Positions 32,535-44,350 of a stretch of DNA of 64,000 bases are shown here, piece by piece; position 1 is the first letter of the stretch; every line of letters starts with the position of its first letter. Under the pieces are notes generated by a model. That model made no database searches, was not told where the DNA came from, and saw only the letters and a list, made by a program, of their open reading frames with translations. Location of the stretch: contig NC_132996.1 in the NCBI RefSeq assembly GCF_048564905.1, positions 7,874,001 to 7,938,000 on the forward strand, written 5' to 3'. The translations under genes were made by a program, and so were the position numbers. This stretch comes from Vicugna pacos. Lineage: Eukaryota; Chordata; Mammalia; Artiodactyla; Camelidae.

Positions 32535-35500
32535 AGACAAATGACAATGAAAACACAACCATACAAAATCAGTGGGATGCAGCAAAAGCAGTCCTAAAAG
32601 GGAAGTTCATAGCAATAAAGATCTTCCTTAAAAAACAAGAAAAATCTCAAGTAAACAATCTAATTAGAAAGATAATTAGAAAGAAAAAAAAGAACAAACA
32701 AACCTAAAGCTAGCAAAAGGAAGGATATAATAAAGATCAGAGAGTAAATAAATGAAATAGAAGTAAAACAGAAAGAAAAAAAATAAGTAAAACCAAGTGC
32801 TGGTTTTTGAAAGGATAAACAAAACTGAAAAACCTGTAGCCAGCCTTACCATGAAGAAAATAGAGAGGACTCAAATAAATAAAATAAATTAAAAATGAGA
32901 AAAAAAACAATAACTACCACAGAAATGAAAAATACAAGAAAATATTACAGTTATATGCTTAGAAGAAATGGATAAGTTTCTAGAAACATATAGCTTGCCA
33001 ACGCCGAATCAAGAAGAAACATAATCTGAGCAGATAGGTACTACAACTGAAATAGAACCTGTTTAAAAACAAACAAACAAATAAAAACTCCTTTAAAACA
33101 AAAGTCCAAGACCAGATGGCTTCACTGTTTCACTGGGAAATTCTTCTAACCCTACAAAGAAGCACTTATACCTGTCTATCTCAGAGTCTTCCAAAAGTGG
33201 CTTCATTTTATGAAGCCACCATTAATTACCCTGATACCAAAACCAGACAAAGATACTACCAAAAAAGAAAATTGCTGGCCAGTAATCTTTGATGAATATC
33301 AATGCAAAAATTTTCAACAAAATATTAGCAAACAGAATCCAACAACACATGAAAAGGACCATAAACCATGATCAAGTTGGATTAATTCTAGAGTCACAAG
33401 GATGTTTCAACATATACAAATCATTCAGTGTGACACATCAACAAAATAAAACACAAAAAACATATGAACGTCTCAATAGGCAAAGAAAAAGCATTTGACA
33501 AAATTCAACCTCCATTCATGATAAAAACTCTCACCAAAGTGGGTACAGAGGAAATATACCTCAATAAAATAAAAGCTATTTATGACAAGCCCACAGCCAA
33601 CATAATGCTCAAAATGGTGAAAAGCTTCCAGCCAAAATCTGGAAAAAGACAAGGATACCCATTTTCACCACTTCTATTCAAAATAATACTGGAAGTCCTA
33701 GCTATAATAAACGGACAAGAAAAATAAATAAAAGATCCGAATTGAAGGGAAGAGGTAGTTATCATTATATACAGATGCCATGATACTCTACATAGAAAGC
33801 CCTAAAGACTCCACACGAAAACTATTAGAATTAATAAATGAATTCAGCAAGGTAGCAGAAACAAGACTAATATACAGAAATCTGTTGCATTTCTTTATAC
33901 TAACAATGAAATATCAGATAGAATAAAAAAAAAATCCCATTTAAAATCACCTTAAAAAATATACCTAAGAATAAACCTAACCAAGGAGGTAAAAGACCTA
34001 TATGATGAGAACTATGAAACACTGATAAAGGAAATACAAGATGATTCAAAGAAACAGAAAGATATTCCATGCTCTTGGATTGGAAGAATCAACATTGTTA
34101 AATGGTCATCCTTGTCAAAGCAATCTAGAGATTTAATGCAATCCCTATCAAATTACATGGCATATTTTATAGAACTACACAAATAATCCTAAAATTTATA
34201 TGGAATCACTAAAGGCTCAGAATTGTCAAAGTAATACTGAAGGAAAAAAACAAAGCTAGAGGCATAAGTCTTCCAGACTTTAGCCAATACTACAAAGCCA
34301 CAGTAATCAAAACAGCAAGTTATTGGCACAAAAACAGACAACAGACAGTTCAATGGAACAGAATAGAGGGCCCAGAAATAAACCCACACACCTACAGTCA
34401 ATTAATCTTCGACAAAGGAGGCAAGAACATACACTGGAGAAAACACAGTCTGTTCAGCAAGTAATGATGGGAATGTGGCACAGCTTCATGTAATACAATG
34501 AAAGCAAAACACTCCTTCACATCATACACAAAAATAAACTCAAAATGGCTTACAGATTAAAATGAAAGACCTGACACTATACAACTCCTAGAAGAGAAGA
34601 CAAGCAAAATCTTCTCTGAATTAAATTGTAGAAATATTATCTTATGTCCATCTCCCAAGGCAAAAGAAATATAAGCAAAAATAAACAAATAGAACCCAAT
34701 CAAATTTAGAAGATTTTGCAGAGCAGAGGAAGCCGTTAACAAAGTGAAAAGACAACCTATTAGACTGGGAGAAAATATTTGGAAATGATGTGACTGACAT
34801 GGGCTTAATTTCCACAATAAACAAACAGCTCATACAACTCAATATCAAGAAAACAAACCCACTCAAAAAATGGGCAGAAGACCTAAACAGACATTTCTCC
34901 AAAAAAGACATACAAATGGCCAAAAGGCACATAAAAAGATGCTCAACACTGCTAATTATTAGAAAAATGCAGATCAAAACTACAGTGAGTTTTTACTTCA
35001 CACCAGTCAGAATGGCCATCATTAAAATATCTACAAATAATTAATGCTAGGAAGTGTGTGGAGAAAAGGGAACCCTCCTACACTGTTGGTTGGAATGTAA
35101 ATTGGTGCAGCCACTATGGAAATCAGTATGGAGGTTCCTTCAAAGACCAAAAGTAGAATTACCATATGACCCAGCAATCTTTCTCCTGGGCATATATCCA
35201 GAAAAAAAGAAAACTCTAATTTGAAAGGTAAATGCACCTCAATATTCATAGCAGCACTATTTATAATAGCCAAGACATGGAATCAACCTGTGTCCATCAA
35301 CAAATGAATGGATAAAGAAGTGATACACATATGCGCGCACACACACACACACATACACACACACACAATGGAATACTACTCAGTCATAAAAAAGAATGAA
35401 ATGTTGCCATTTGCTGCAATGAGAATGAACTTAGAAGATATCATACAAAGTGAAATAAAACAGAGAAAGACAAATAAATAGTATATGATATCATTTATAT

Positions 35501-35806
35501 GTGGAATCTAAAAGATAATACAAATGAACTTATTTACAAAACAGAAACAGACTCAAAGACATAGAAAACAAACCTATGTTTACCAAAGGGGAAAAGGGAG
35601 GATAGGGATAAAGTGGAAGTATGAGATTAATAAACATATATCATTATGTGTAAAATAGATAACCAATAAGGAGTTACTATATAGCACAGGGAACTATATT
35701 TAATATCTTGCAATAATCTATATGGAAAATAATATATATAACTAAATCATTTAGCTCTACACTTGAAACTAACAGAATATTGTAATCAACTATAGTTCAA
35801 CAAAAT
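32535..35806 (+). mobile_element. 5'-truncated L1, ungulate type, 3.3 kb
   Basis: The longest L1 in the window. It begins in ORF2 between the endonuclease and reverse-transcriptase domains ('gtgggatgcagcaaaagcag' near 32571). RT blocks follow: [16 protein letters not shown] near 33309, [18 protein letters not shown] near 33485, [14 protein letters not shown] near 33637. The catalytic YADD site reads YTDA at 33768-33779, with the frame already lost. ORF2 carboxy-terminal segments are open in short pieces (34790-35044: [22 protein letters not shown]). The WYIYT site carries a (CA)n expansion at 35325-35366. The 3' UTR includes 'tagcacagggaactatattt' (35682-35701) and ends in 'caacaaaatttttttaaa'. 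ORF1, the endonuclease and the 5' UTR are missing. Several breaks make it inactive. Confidence 0.93.
35325..35366 (+). repeat. (CA)n microsatellite inside L1
   Basis: A CA-rich run with CG and TA interruptions ending just before 'caatggaatactactcag' of L1 ORF2, the same position as the repeats in the copies at 13823 and 35925. Confidence 0.9.
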
Positions 35807-35915
35807 TTTTTTAAAAATTCATAAATATTGCTCTGTTTTTGATACTATTATAAATGTTATTGTTTTTGAGATCATTTATTCTGTGTAGAATGCTGCTGAT
35901 TTTTAGAAGACACAG
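35807..35915 (-). mobile_element. Inverted L1 ORF2 sliver
   Basis: Read on the - strand it gives 'ctaaaaatcagcagcattct' then 'caaaaacaataacatttata' and 'atagtatcaaaaac', which matches the ORF2 segment around 'aaaatcagtagcatttcta...acaatcccatttacaatagc'. It sits between the tail of the ungulate-type L1 and the start of the older sense L1 at about 35925, as expected for the inverted 5' part of that older element. Confidence 0.6.
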
Positions 35916-35924
35916 GGGAAAAAG

Positions 35925-37207
35925 CCCCTTGACACTGATCCTGGAAATGATTTTTGGATATGACACATAAAGCACAAGCAACAAAAGCAAATATCAAAGT
36001 GGCATTACATCAAACTAAAAAGCTTCTGCATGACAGAAGAAATGATGAACAAAATGAAAAGTCAACCTATGAAAACAGAGAAAATATATGCAAACAACAG
36101 ACCTGATAAAGGGTTAAATATCTAAAATCTACAGGAACTCATACAAATCAATGGTGAAAAAAAACAAATAATTCAATTTAAAAAATGGGCAAAGGAACCA
36201 AACAGACACTTTCTAAAAGAAGATATACGGGTGGCCAACAGGTACATGGAAAGTTTCTTAATATCACTAATCATCAGAGAAATGCAAACCAAAACCACAA
36301 TGAAATACTACTTAAACAGTCAGAATGACTATTATTGAAAAAAAAAGGGGGTAAGTTACAACAATTGCTAATGAGGATGTGGAGAAAAGGCAAACCTTGT
36401 ACAGTGTTGGTGGGAATGTAAAGTGGTGCAGCAACTATGGAAAACAGTATAGTTGTTCCTCAGAAAATTGTAATGAGAATTACCATTTAATCCAGTAATT
36501 CTACTTTTTGGTATACATTTGAAAATAACAAAATATAATTACTATCTTGAAGAGATATCTCTACCTCCATATTTATTGCAGCATTATTTATAATAGCCAA
36601 GACATGAAAACACCCAAGTGTTTCTGAAAAATGGAGCAAGAAATGTGGTGTATATATATATATATATAGTTATATATCTATATCTATATCTATATCTATA
36701 TCTAACTATTATTCTGCCATAAAGAGAAGTAACATGGATGACAACATGGATGAAACCTAAGGGCATTATACTAATTAAAATAAGTCATAAAGAGAAAGAC
36801 AAATACTGCATGATCTCATTTTTATATGGAAACTTTAAAAAAACAAACAAACAAACTTATAGAGAACCAACTGATGGTTGCTGGAGGGGGTGGGGGATAG
36901 GGACTGGGGAGATGGGTGAAGATAAACAAAAAGTACAAACTTCCAATTAAAAGATAAGTTCTGGGGAAGTAATTATAGCATGGTGACTATAGTTAATGAT
37001 ACTACATTATATATTTCAGAGTTTCTAAGAGAATAAATCTTAAATGTTCCGATTGCATTAAAAAATTGTAGCTATATGAGGTGATGAATATTAACTAAAC
37101 CTACTGTGGTAATCATTTCATGATATATACGCCTATCAATCATTATGTTGTACACCCTAAACTTAAACAATGGTATGTATCAGTTATATCTCAGTAAAAC
37201 TGGAAAA
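35925..37207 (+). mobile_element. Older L1 (L1MA/L1MB-type) 3' part
   Basis: It runs from ORF2 ('gatatgacacataaagcaca', 'agcaacaaaagcaaatatca') through 'gaggatgtggagaaaaggca', 'cagtgttggtgggaatgtaa', 'aatagccaagacatgaaaac' and 'aaagagaaagacaaatactg' to an old-type 3' UTR with 'tagcatggtgactatagtta' and 'tgttgtacaccctaaactta', ending 'ttatatctcagtaaaactgg'. This 3' UTR differs from that of the ungulate-type copies, so the insertion is older. A TA/TATC repeat has grown at the WYIYT site. Coding potential is lost. Confidence 0.85.
36650..36706 (+). repeat. (TA)n(TATC)n microsatellite inside L1
   Basis: A TA run of about 20 bp followed by some five TATATC/TATC-like units, at the same L1 site as the CA/GT repeats in two other copies. 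Confidence 0.9.
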
Positions 37208-37519
37208 AATCTCATTTTCAACTAAAGGAAATATGACAAATGTGGCAAATAACTATCAAAATTGAGTTGTCTTAACTTTTTCAACAGGGATTAATTAGCT
37301 GCTAGAATAAAAAACACTTTTTGTCAATGACTCATGTAAGAATCTGATATAAGACAACATTGATACTAACTAGGTTTAATTATTAGGTAGTAGTCCAAGT
37401 TCAAATTTTGGAATATTGGGTGTTAACTATCTTAGTAGAAGTAGAATTCAAACAAGAATTGAAAAATTTTAGATGTGATATTATTAACTGAAGTATCTTC
37501 TATCTGATAAAATATTTTT
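37208..37519. other. Unassigned sequence
   Basis: Nothing recognised between the L1 and the MaLR-like LTR. Confidence 0.45.
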
Positions 37520-37840
37520 GATAGGGAAAGAGGGCAGAACGTCAATACTCCTTTGTCAACAAGGGAATTTATTGGCTTCTGTGAATGCAAAGATCAGACA
37601 TGGGACTGGCTTTAATTATGACATCACTGGAACTTCTTTAACAATTGAAACTTCATCTCTTAGCTCTTACTCACTCTAACATGCAGTTTCATCCTAAAAT
37701 TAGTTCCCTTGATAACAAAAATGTCTGCACTGGTTTCAGAACTCATACACTCTCAGAGTAATGTTCATAGAAAGGGAAATCATTCTTCTTTTATCTCTCA
37801 AAGGGGAGAAAAAAAATTCCCCCAAAGTCCTAAAAAACTT
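37520..37840 (-). mobile_element. MLT1-like MaLR LTR, antisense, fossil
   Basis: 'gggaatttattggcttctgt' is the reverse complement of the 'ccaataaattccc' polyadenylation region found in some MLT1 LTRs. The following 'acatgggactggctttaatt', 'atgacatcactggaact', 'catctcttagctcttactca' and 'tggtttcagaactcatac' keep the order of that LTR. It looks like a worn solitary LTR. Subfamily is not certain. Confidence 0.45.
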
Positions 37841-39485
37841 CTGACACCTCATCATTCCTACTGCATTATGTGTTCATTTTAAACCCATCACTGGAGAGAG
37901 AGGTATGAATTACAATGGGTGGCTTCAAAATATCAGAGCCTACTTTTATGTCTTTGGCAGGAAGTCACATTTATTTAGATCTCATGTCTGAATACTGTGA
38001 AGTGGAGGTTTTCCGAAAGAAAATCTGTGTAAAGGGGAGACTGCTGCTGGTTCGAAGGAAGATGGTAGAGGTTAACATGAGACTTGCTTAAGAAAGATGC
38101 CCTGTGAGTAAAATGAATTAGAATGAGGAAAGTTAGGTAAGAAACAACTACAATAACTCAGACTCAAGACAGTAAATGCTTTGCCCACAGTTAGCTGTGG
38201 TAATGAAGAGATACACAAATACAGGAGGCTGAAAACTATAACAATACATGGCACACTAACTCGGCTCTGAACTGAAATGATGCTATTAAGCTATACAAAG
38301 AAAATGCAGTATGATTTTTATACATTATACCTTATTATAAAAATTGATCCTGTTTAGAAAGCACAATTTTAAGATGAACTACAGAAAAGCAACAAAAATG
38401 GCAAAAAGATATGAAAAGTGTGACCTGCTGTTTCAACTCTAAACCCACCATGGCTCTTCAAGGACACACTGGGCAATGAGAAAGATACTACTATGGCAGC
38501 AAGTATAAAATGGCCAAGAGTGTGAACCTCAATGCACAGTAGCTAGTAATGTAGGAAATGAAATCTCTGGTCAAAGTCAACTCTAGGAAAATTTGTCAAA
38601 AGAATAGAGTTTGATTGTCTTTAGGACCGTTTGGAATATATCCCAAACAGAAATCTAAGCAGGGGCTTCTTTTTTTTCTTTTTCTTTTTTTTTTTGCCAA
38701 CTTTCCTAAGTAAGTTTCTGAAGTTATCACTAGAGAATTTTTTAAAAAAGGAGTTTTTATTTTTGCTTTTGCTGCAAAACTTGAATATGCCTAATATGTT
38801 CCCATTTTCACTTAGTAATATACTTTCCTCTTCTTTTCACTGTAGCTATAACTTGTCAGGTGCATCCCACTTTTTTATAGCTGTGTAAAGAAATCTCTGA
38901 TTCAAACAATGAATATTTAGTCAAGTTTATTCCCAAGCTTACAATCTCATGAGTATAGACTGGGTGAGCTATATGCATGTCACTCCAATACTTTTAAGAT
39001 ATTCTGGGGTTTTATTTGTTTGTTCCCTCCTTCTGCATTAGCTTGTTTTGTTTTCTCTCCCTGGATCATGTCATTATTACCTTCTCGTGGAAAGCCACGA
39101 TTCAGCTCTTTCTGTATTTTGCTACTACTAAGCCCAAGGAGAAAAGGGGTAATTTTTTATTTGTGTTCACTAGCTTTTTCCTTGGCTTCAACTAAAATCA
39201 TTTTTCCTCTTAACAGCCAGCACTTCCGTCAAAGACAGTGTTCCCTTGCATTTTTTTTCACAAATGGCTTCTTACCAATCTTTCCCAGATATCTAATTCA
39301 GTTTTTCTAAATCTATTTTTATCAACATATGTTAATTTCTCCTTAATTTTATCTATTTTTTAAGAAACTGTATATGTTTATTAAAAGATAGTTTCCACAG
39401 AAATTAACCAACCAGCATTAAGTTAATTTCTTTCTGACTGGAATCATTATAATCTTCTCTAGTTGGTCTCTAATTATTGTTATAT
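37841..39485. other. Unassigned sequence
   Basis: No gene was recognised. 38110-38180 may be a scrap of antisense L2. A T-rich run occupies 38667-38695. The 85- and 96-codon frames at 38631-38888 and 39020-39310 are T-rich and look like chance. Confidence 0.4.
38667..38695 (+). repeat. Poly(T) with C interruptions
   Basis: A near-homopolymer T tract of about 29 bp. Possibly the poly(A) tail of a lost antisense retroposon; no retroposon body is seen beside it. Confidence 0.8.
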
Positions 39486-39489
39486 TTGA

Positions 39490-39640
39490 GTTTTTTTTTA
39501 CTTGAAGTATAGTCAGTTATAATGTGTTAATTTCTGATGTACAGCATAATGTTTCAGTCATACATATATGCACATATATTCATTTTCATATTCTTCATTA
39601 TAGGTACTGCAAGGGATTGGATATAGTTATATAACTCTTT
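39490..39640 (-). mobile_element. L1 3'-UTR end, antisense, ungulate type
   Basis: A T-run at 39491-39500 followed by 'cttgaagtatagtcagttat', 'taatttctgatgtacagcat' and 'ttcttcattataggtactgc', 'aagggattggatatagtt' is the reverse complement of the ungulate L1 3' end. About 150 bp remain; the insertion is strongly 5' truncated. Confidence 0.8.
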
Positions 39641-39835
39641 TTCAAGTGCCATGCTCTGTGTAAGGTATTTTACAAATACTCTCTTTCACTCCTCAAGTCT
39701 GTGATGTAAAGAGTACTAACATTCATATTTTGTAGATGAATAAATCGAGCCCCATGAGGGTAAAATATGCAAAATCAAACAATTAGGACTTGTTGGTATC
39801 TATACTTGAATTCTAGCCTCTCAGTCTACAAACAT
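39641..39835 (-). repeat. MIR SINE (antisense)
   Basis: 'caagtgccatgctctgtgta', 'aggtattttacaaatactct', 'attttgtagatgaataaatc' and 'agccccatgagggtaaaata' give the reverse complement of MIR from its 3' end. Confidence 0.6.
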
Positions 39836-40829
39836 GATATATTTAATCATTATATTTTGCTTCTCTGTTTTTTTCTTTTAATATGATAATCAGAATCCAC
39901 ATTTAGGGCTCATGTTTTGAATTTAGACAGAATGAAAATACATCAAAATCTGTAGTTATTTATGAAGAGGGAACGTTTTCACTGCCTCTGGTCTCAGTTA
40001 TTTATGACATTTTCCAAACAACTTCACAGAGATTGTTGCACATCCATCATTCAAATATCTCATCTGGAGCATCTGTACGATGGCATACAGGGAGGGAGCA
40101 TGCTTCATGCTTGCATTTCACAGCCTCAGCATCTTGCTAGTTAGCCATTGGTTTACTCTGCAGAATTATCTCTGTCTTTACAAATGACTATCTACTTCCT
40201 GTTCCCATATAACTCTTAAGAAATCTCCATTGAGAAAGACATGACTGCTGAAGCTGGATTTCTTCTTTCAAGACATATGGGAAATTTTTTTAATGTATCA
40301 GGCAAAATACTAAATATTAGGAATGAGAAGATGAAAAGAAACATTTTCTTCCTTTGATTTATTGGAGATCAAATTCCACCTTTCATCCCATCTCTCTTAA
40401 AAGTCATTTTCTTGGATTGTTCGTCTGCTACACATCCCTTAAATGTTAACCTTCACAGAGTTTGACCTCTGTCTTCTTTTCTTCTCTCAAAACATAGCTG
40501 CATGAACATTCCTATTGTGATTTAATAACCTTACATAAATAATCACTGACAACCAAACTCTATCTCAGCCTATTTGTATAATATATCAAGTAGTCCACAA
40601 AATGTTTACACTTGGATATACTACAGACATTCCCAACTAGCATGGCTAAGGGAGAACTCTTAACCTCTTTCACATCGCTCTTCCTCTTCCCCATGTCAAT
40701 GCATGGAGCAGTTAGTCTACTGATTCACTCAAGCCAACAAAACTAATCTCCTTTGTTTTTATTCCTCCAATCTAGTCACCGAATCCTACGAGTTTGTCTT
40801 CTTACTCTCCTCTCAAGTCTCCCTCCACA
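39836..40829. other. Unassigned sequence
   Basis: No gene was recognised. The pyrimidine-rich later half (from about 40380) may already be diverged sense L2. Confidence 0.4.
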
Positions 40830-41065
40830 CTTCTTACTGCCATAGATCAAATCTTTGTTAATTCTTTCCTAGATGTGTACGTTATTCTCTCAATTGCTCC
40901 CCCAAATTTAATACTACCCTTTTCCCAATCATTCTACACTCTCCTGTCAGGATGGTCTTTCTAAAGAATTAATAAACTAACTCTTTAATGGCAGAAGTCC
41001 TTCATTGCCTTCAGGACAAAATCCAAACTTCACAGCATAATATAACATGGTCTTTGTATTCTGGC
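40830..41065 (+). repeat. L2 LINE segment (sense)
   Basis: 'attctacactctcctgtcag', 'gatggtctttctaaagaatt', 'cttcattgccttcaggacaa', 'aatccaaacttcacagcata' is the well-known L2 run that precedes its 3' end. Confidence 0.7.
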
Positions 41066-41071
41066 TATCAT

Positions 41072-41089
41072 ATCTCTCTCTCTCTCTCT
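41072..41089 (+). repeat. (TC)9 repeat
   Basis: A short clean CT run directly after the L2 segment. Confidence 0.85.
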
Positions 41090-42540
41090 GACCGACTGGG
41101 TGAATAAGACATACAGGATTCTTGCTAACTCCACAAAGCATCATATCTTACAAGATAGGTACATGGCTAATGGCTTATCTATAGAATAAATGAAATATAT
41201 GAAGTCAAGAGTTATATAGAAGGATTATATCTATATATCATATGTAAACATGTGATACTTCTAATATACTAAGAACCTGGATCAATCAATAATTTTGCAT
41301 TTTTATTACATCTGTAAGATTTTAAACTATAAGATGCTTATCTGTGTACTAATCAGAATTTATTATATAACATAAAATACAAGCAAAAGGCTTGACTTTT
41401 TTTAAACGTATGAAAAATAATCAATTATTTGTTCTTTCACTTTTAAAAATGTGTTTACTTAACAATCCCTAGGTCCCTAACATCAAGATGAATATCATGG
41501 GAAGAAAAGATAAATAAGAAGAACCAGAAAATTAAGTAACATCTTTGCTTGGTGATGGAAGTAGGAAGAGGCCTATCAACTCTGTTAATCTGCACTGGTT
41601 CAATCATAAAAAGACTTCTGTGGCTTCACCACAGTCATCTGTGGTAACTTACTCCCCACAGACTCTCTCAGATACACAGACTGGAAAATTTTTGTATAAA
41701 ACTTCTGTTTTCCACATCTACCTTCCCCACCCCCTCCAGAACACCTGAAGTGTTTTTCTTTAAGCTATTAAAGTTACATCAGCCTCTTGGACCCCATTAC
41801 CAGAAAGTAACAAGATTTTCTACTCAAGATCTAAAAGAATGTTAGTATATTGTAAAGCAATTATTTATTCCAATTAAGATAAAAGGTCTACAGTTCAAAG
41901 GATTCAGCATTGCCATTAAATATGTTACAAAATGGATATATTTTAGGATTCTATTTAATTCTATTTAAGCTCTACTTACATGATATAACCTGGCAGGAAT
42001 GTGAAAGGGTACTGCAATTCCATTATTTTGGACTTAAGCCTTAACTACTGAGCACATACATTCTTCTAAAGATTAAGAAGCACTTCATTAATCCTTGATT
42101 TGCCACATAGAGTTGATTACTTCTAAATTTGATAGAGAATGAGTCTCATGATTCTAGGGGAGAATTCTAAAACTCTGACTTGAATGTCTCAGAATGGTGC
42201 TACACTAAAATTACATGGATGTGCACTCACCTCTATAGAATTTAATTCTCAGGAAAATAATTTCTTGCAATATATCATTTTTCTGTAATAAATGACTGCT
42301 AGGAAATTTGTAACAATCTGTAGCTACCAAAATCACAATCAGTATAAAATTTAATACGACTGTATACATTGTTTTTGAAGCTTAATATATTTAGTGAATC
42401 TTACTGAAATCTTACAGAAATTTAAATATTGTATTATGATGCATGATCACAGTAACTAGAGGTACAGAGCATATGTAAGAAAAGTAAAACCTTTATATTT
42501 CTATTTGTTAAAAAATATATAGGCCAAATACTCACTCAAA
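41090..42540. other. Unassigned AT-rich sequence
   Basis: About 1.45 kb with no recognised gene or repeat. A 67-codon frame at 41545-41748 (+) has no motif. Confidence 0.45.
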
Positions 42541-42750
42541 TTTTATTTTCTCACAGGGAAGTTCCCTGAATTCCCCAATCCCTTCCTTTGTCATCGTCTA
42601 TTCCTTTACCTTGTCTTAATTTTCTTCTCAACACTTATTTTTACTGACATTATACATTAATTTGCTTATTCTCAGTCTCACCAGAATAAGACTTTGAGTC
42701 ACTGCTGTATCCCTAACACTTAAGGGTCTCAATATTTGTTAACTGAATGC
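42541..42750 (+). repeat. L2 3' end (sense)
   Basis: 'agggaagttccctgaattcc', 'tttacttattctcagtctca'-like text, 'ccagaataagactttgagtc' and 'actgctgtatccctaacact', 'caatatttgttaactgaatg' follow the L2 3' end to its terminal segment. Confidence 0.65.
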
Positions 42751-42774
42751 ATAAACTTAAGATAATATATTTTA

Positions 42775-42990
42775 AAGAGCTGTGGATCTGGAGTTAGACA
42801 ACATTGGTTGGAATTGCTGTTCATGATAACAAAAGGTAAAGATTATTGATATTCAATAACCTCATCCATTAAAAAAATACTAATAATGCCACTTGCTAGG
42901 GTTCTTGGTTGAATGCATCAAATGGGTCCAAATTAAAGTACTTTATACAAAGCTCTAGCATTTACTAAGATTAACTGTTATCATTACCAT
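42775..42990 (+). repeat. MIR SINE (sense)
   Basis: Nearly full length: 'gctgtggatctggagttaga' (head), 'caataacctcatccattaaa', 'aatactaataatgccacttg', 'ctagggttcttggttgaatg' and a tail near 'ctctagcatttactaagatt'. Confidence 0.65.
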
Positions 42991-43208
42991 TGCTCTGACT
43001 TAAACTAATTTTGAATTCTATCACATTTTTTAAACAATTTTTTCTTCTGAAAGGAAGAAACGCATCTAACCATCCAGATAATTTTGACTCAACTCATATA
43101 TCTAAATTATGTAACTAAATATATAAACAAAAATTCAAACTGAAAAAAAAATGGACTCTATCAGTTCTGTTGCACTAATCACCTACTAGACACATATCTT
43201 TTCAAAAG

Positions 43209-43276
43209 ATACACATATATATATGTAACTTATATATATATATATATATATAAAATGTTTTATATATATATATATA
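43209..43276. repeat. (TA)n microsatellite, interrupted
   Basis: Two TA runs separated by 'aaaatgttt', self-complementary and able to form a cruciform. Confidence 0.9.
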
Positions 43277-43289
43277 ATGTTAATCATCA

Positions 43290-44350
43290 AAAGCAGCCAG
43301 AAGAGAACAGACTGCTGAAGTAGGTATGAACGTGCATTTCTGAGTGAGCTAGTGGCCACACCGCTATGAGGAGCTAGGCGTGCAGCTCTGCAGATAGGAC
43401 AGTACCAGTAGGGAAAAGAATGTCTGAAACCCAGGGGCTACACTGGGGTAACTCCTGGCCCCATCACCTGGATGTGGGAACTGCAGCAACCGTGACCTGG
43501 TAAAGGCAGGGCAACTGAAGGCTCGGACCTATCAAGAATAAAGCACTGGGGTCACTCCACTAGTAAAGTATAGACTGGCCAAAGAACCAGAGGAAGGTGA
43601 GAGAATCTAGAAAGGCAGTAGAACAGGGAGACAATGATATTGATAAAGATGTCAGGACAGACCCGGTGAAGCAGCAGAGGCTGTAGCTTGCCTCGGTGAT
43701 CCTTGTTCCTTAAATCTTTTGTAGACTGAGGTGACCTAATGCCCTGACGGAGACTACAAGTAACTGAAATTTACCTCTGCCCTTCCCTAGTCTGCTCAAA
43801 AAAGAAATGAGGGTATGTACTGTTCTCACAGTTATGGAGGCCCTGTACTGCAGAGCAAAAGGGAGATACAAAAGGGTGGGAAGTGTATCTCTGAGGTGCT
43901 GGGATGCGTGACTCTTTCACGTTTACTCCTTCAGATCTCCCAGGGCTTACCAGTGGTTTGTGTGAGCTGTCACTGTGCAGATTTGATCTGGGTGGGGTCC
44001 ACATGCTCCACGCGGGACAACTTCACAACTCCTTGCCTTGTGCCTTCCTCTCCTACGCAGGGGAATCCCTAAGGATGGCCCCATGGGACTCTGCTTGGTG
44101 CTCACGTATGCACAACCTAGAACTAGTCACATGTTATCAGCCAGTGGAGCCAAACTTTTATCAGTGAGAGATAACAAACTATGGATAAATTCTTCTACTC
44201 TTCTCACCACACAGTAGGCAGCCCTATCTAAACTGAGGAGCAGACACTTCAATTCTATGGGGGATGGAACAACCAGCTAGCAGCCACTACAGAGTGCAAC
44301 GAAGCACTCTCTCAGACTACACTTTCTGGGGAACCCAGGCTAAGAAAAAA
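43290..44350. other. GC-richer block, origin unknown
   Basis: About 1 kb of balanced-to-GC-rich DNA between AT-rich flanks. Three overlapping frames (85 and 87 codons + strand at 43815-44072 and 43904-44167; 77 codons - strand at 43771-44004) have no known motif. No LTR ends, L1 protein segments or splice-bounded exon were identified. An old L1 5' UTR, a lost retroelement segment or a conserved element are all possible. The composition change is what is directly visible. Confidence 0.3.

Noticed and set aside
34557-34977. Two antisense frames of 86 and 111 codons that look membrane-protein-like
   Set aside because: They are shadows of L1 ORF2; A-rich sense codons give Phe/Leu/Ser-rich antisense peptides.
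36584-36766. Arg/Tyr repeat peptide on the - strand
   Set aside because: It is the translation of the TATC/TA microsatellite inside an L1.
43200-43280. TA-rich palindrome as a replication origin or matrix attachment site
   Set aside because: A plain TA microsatellite explains it; no further signal supports a function.
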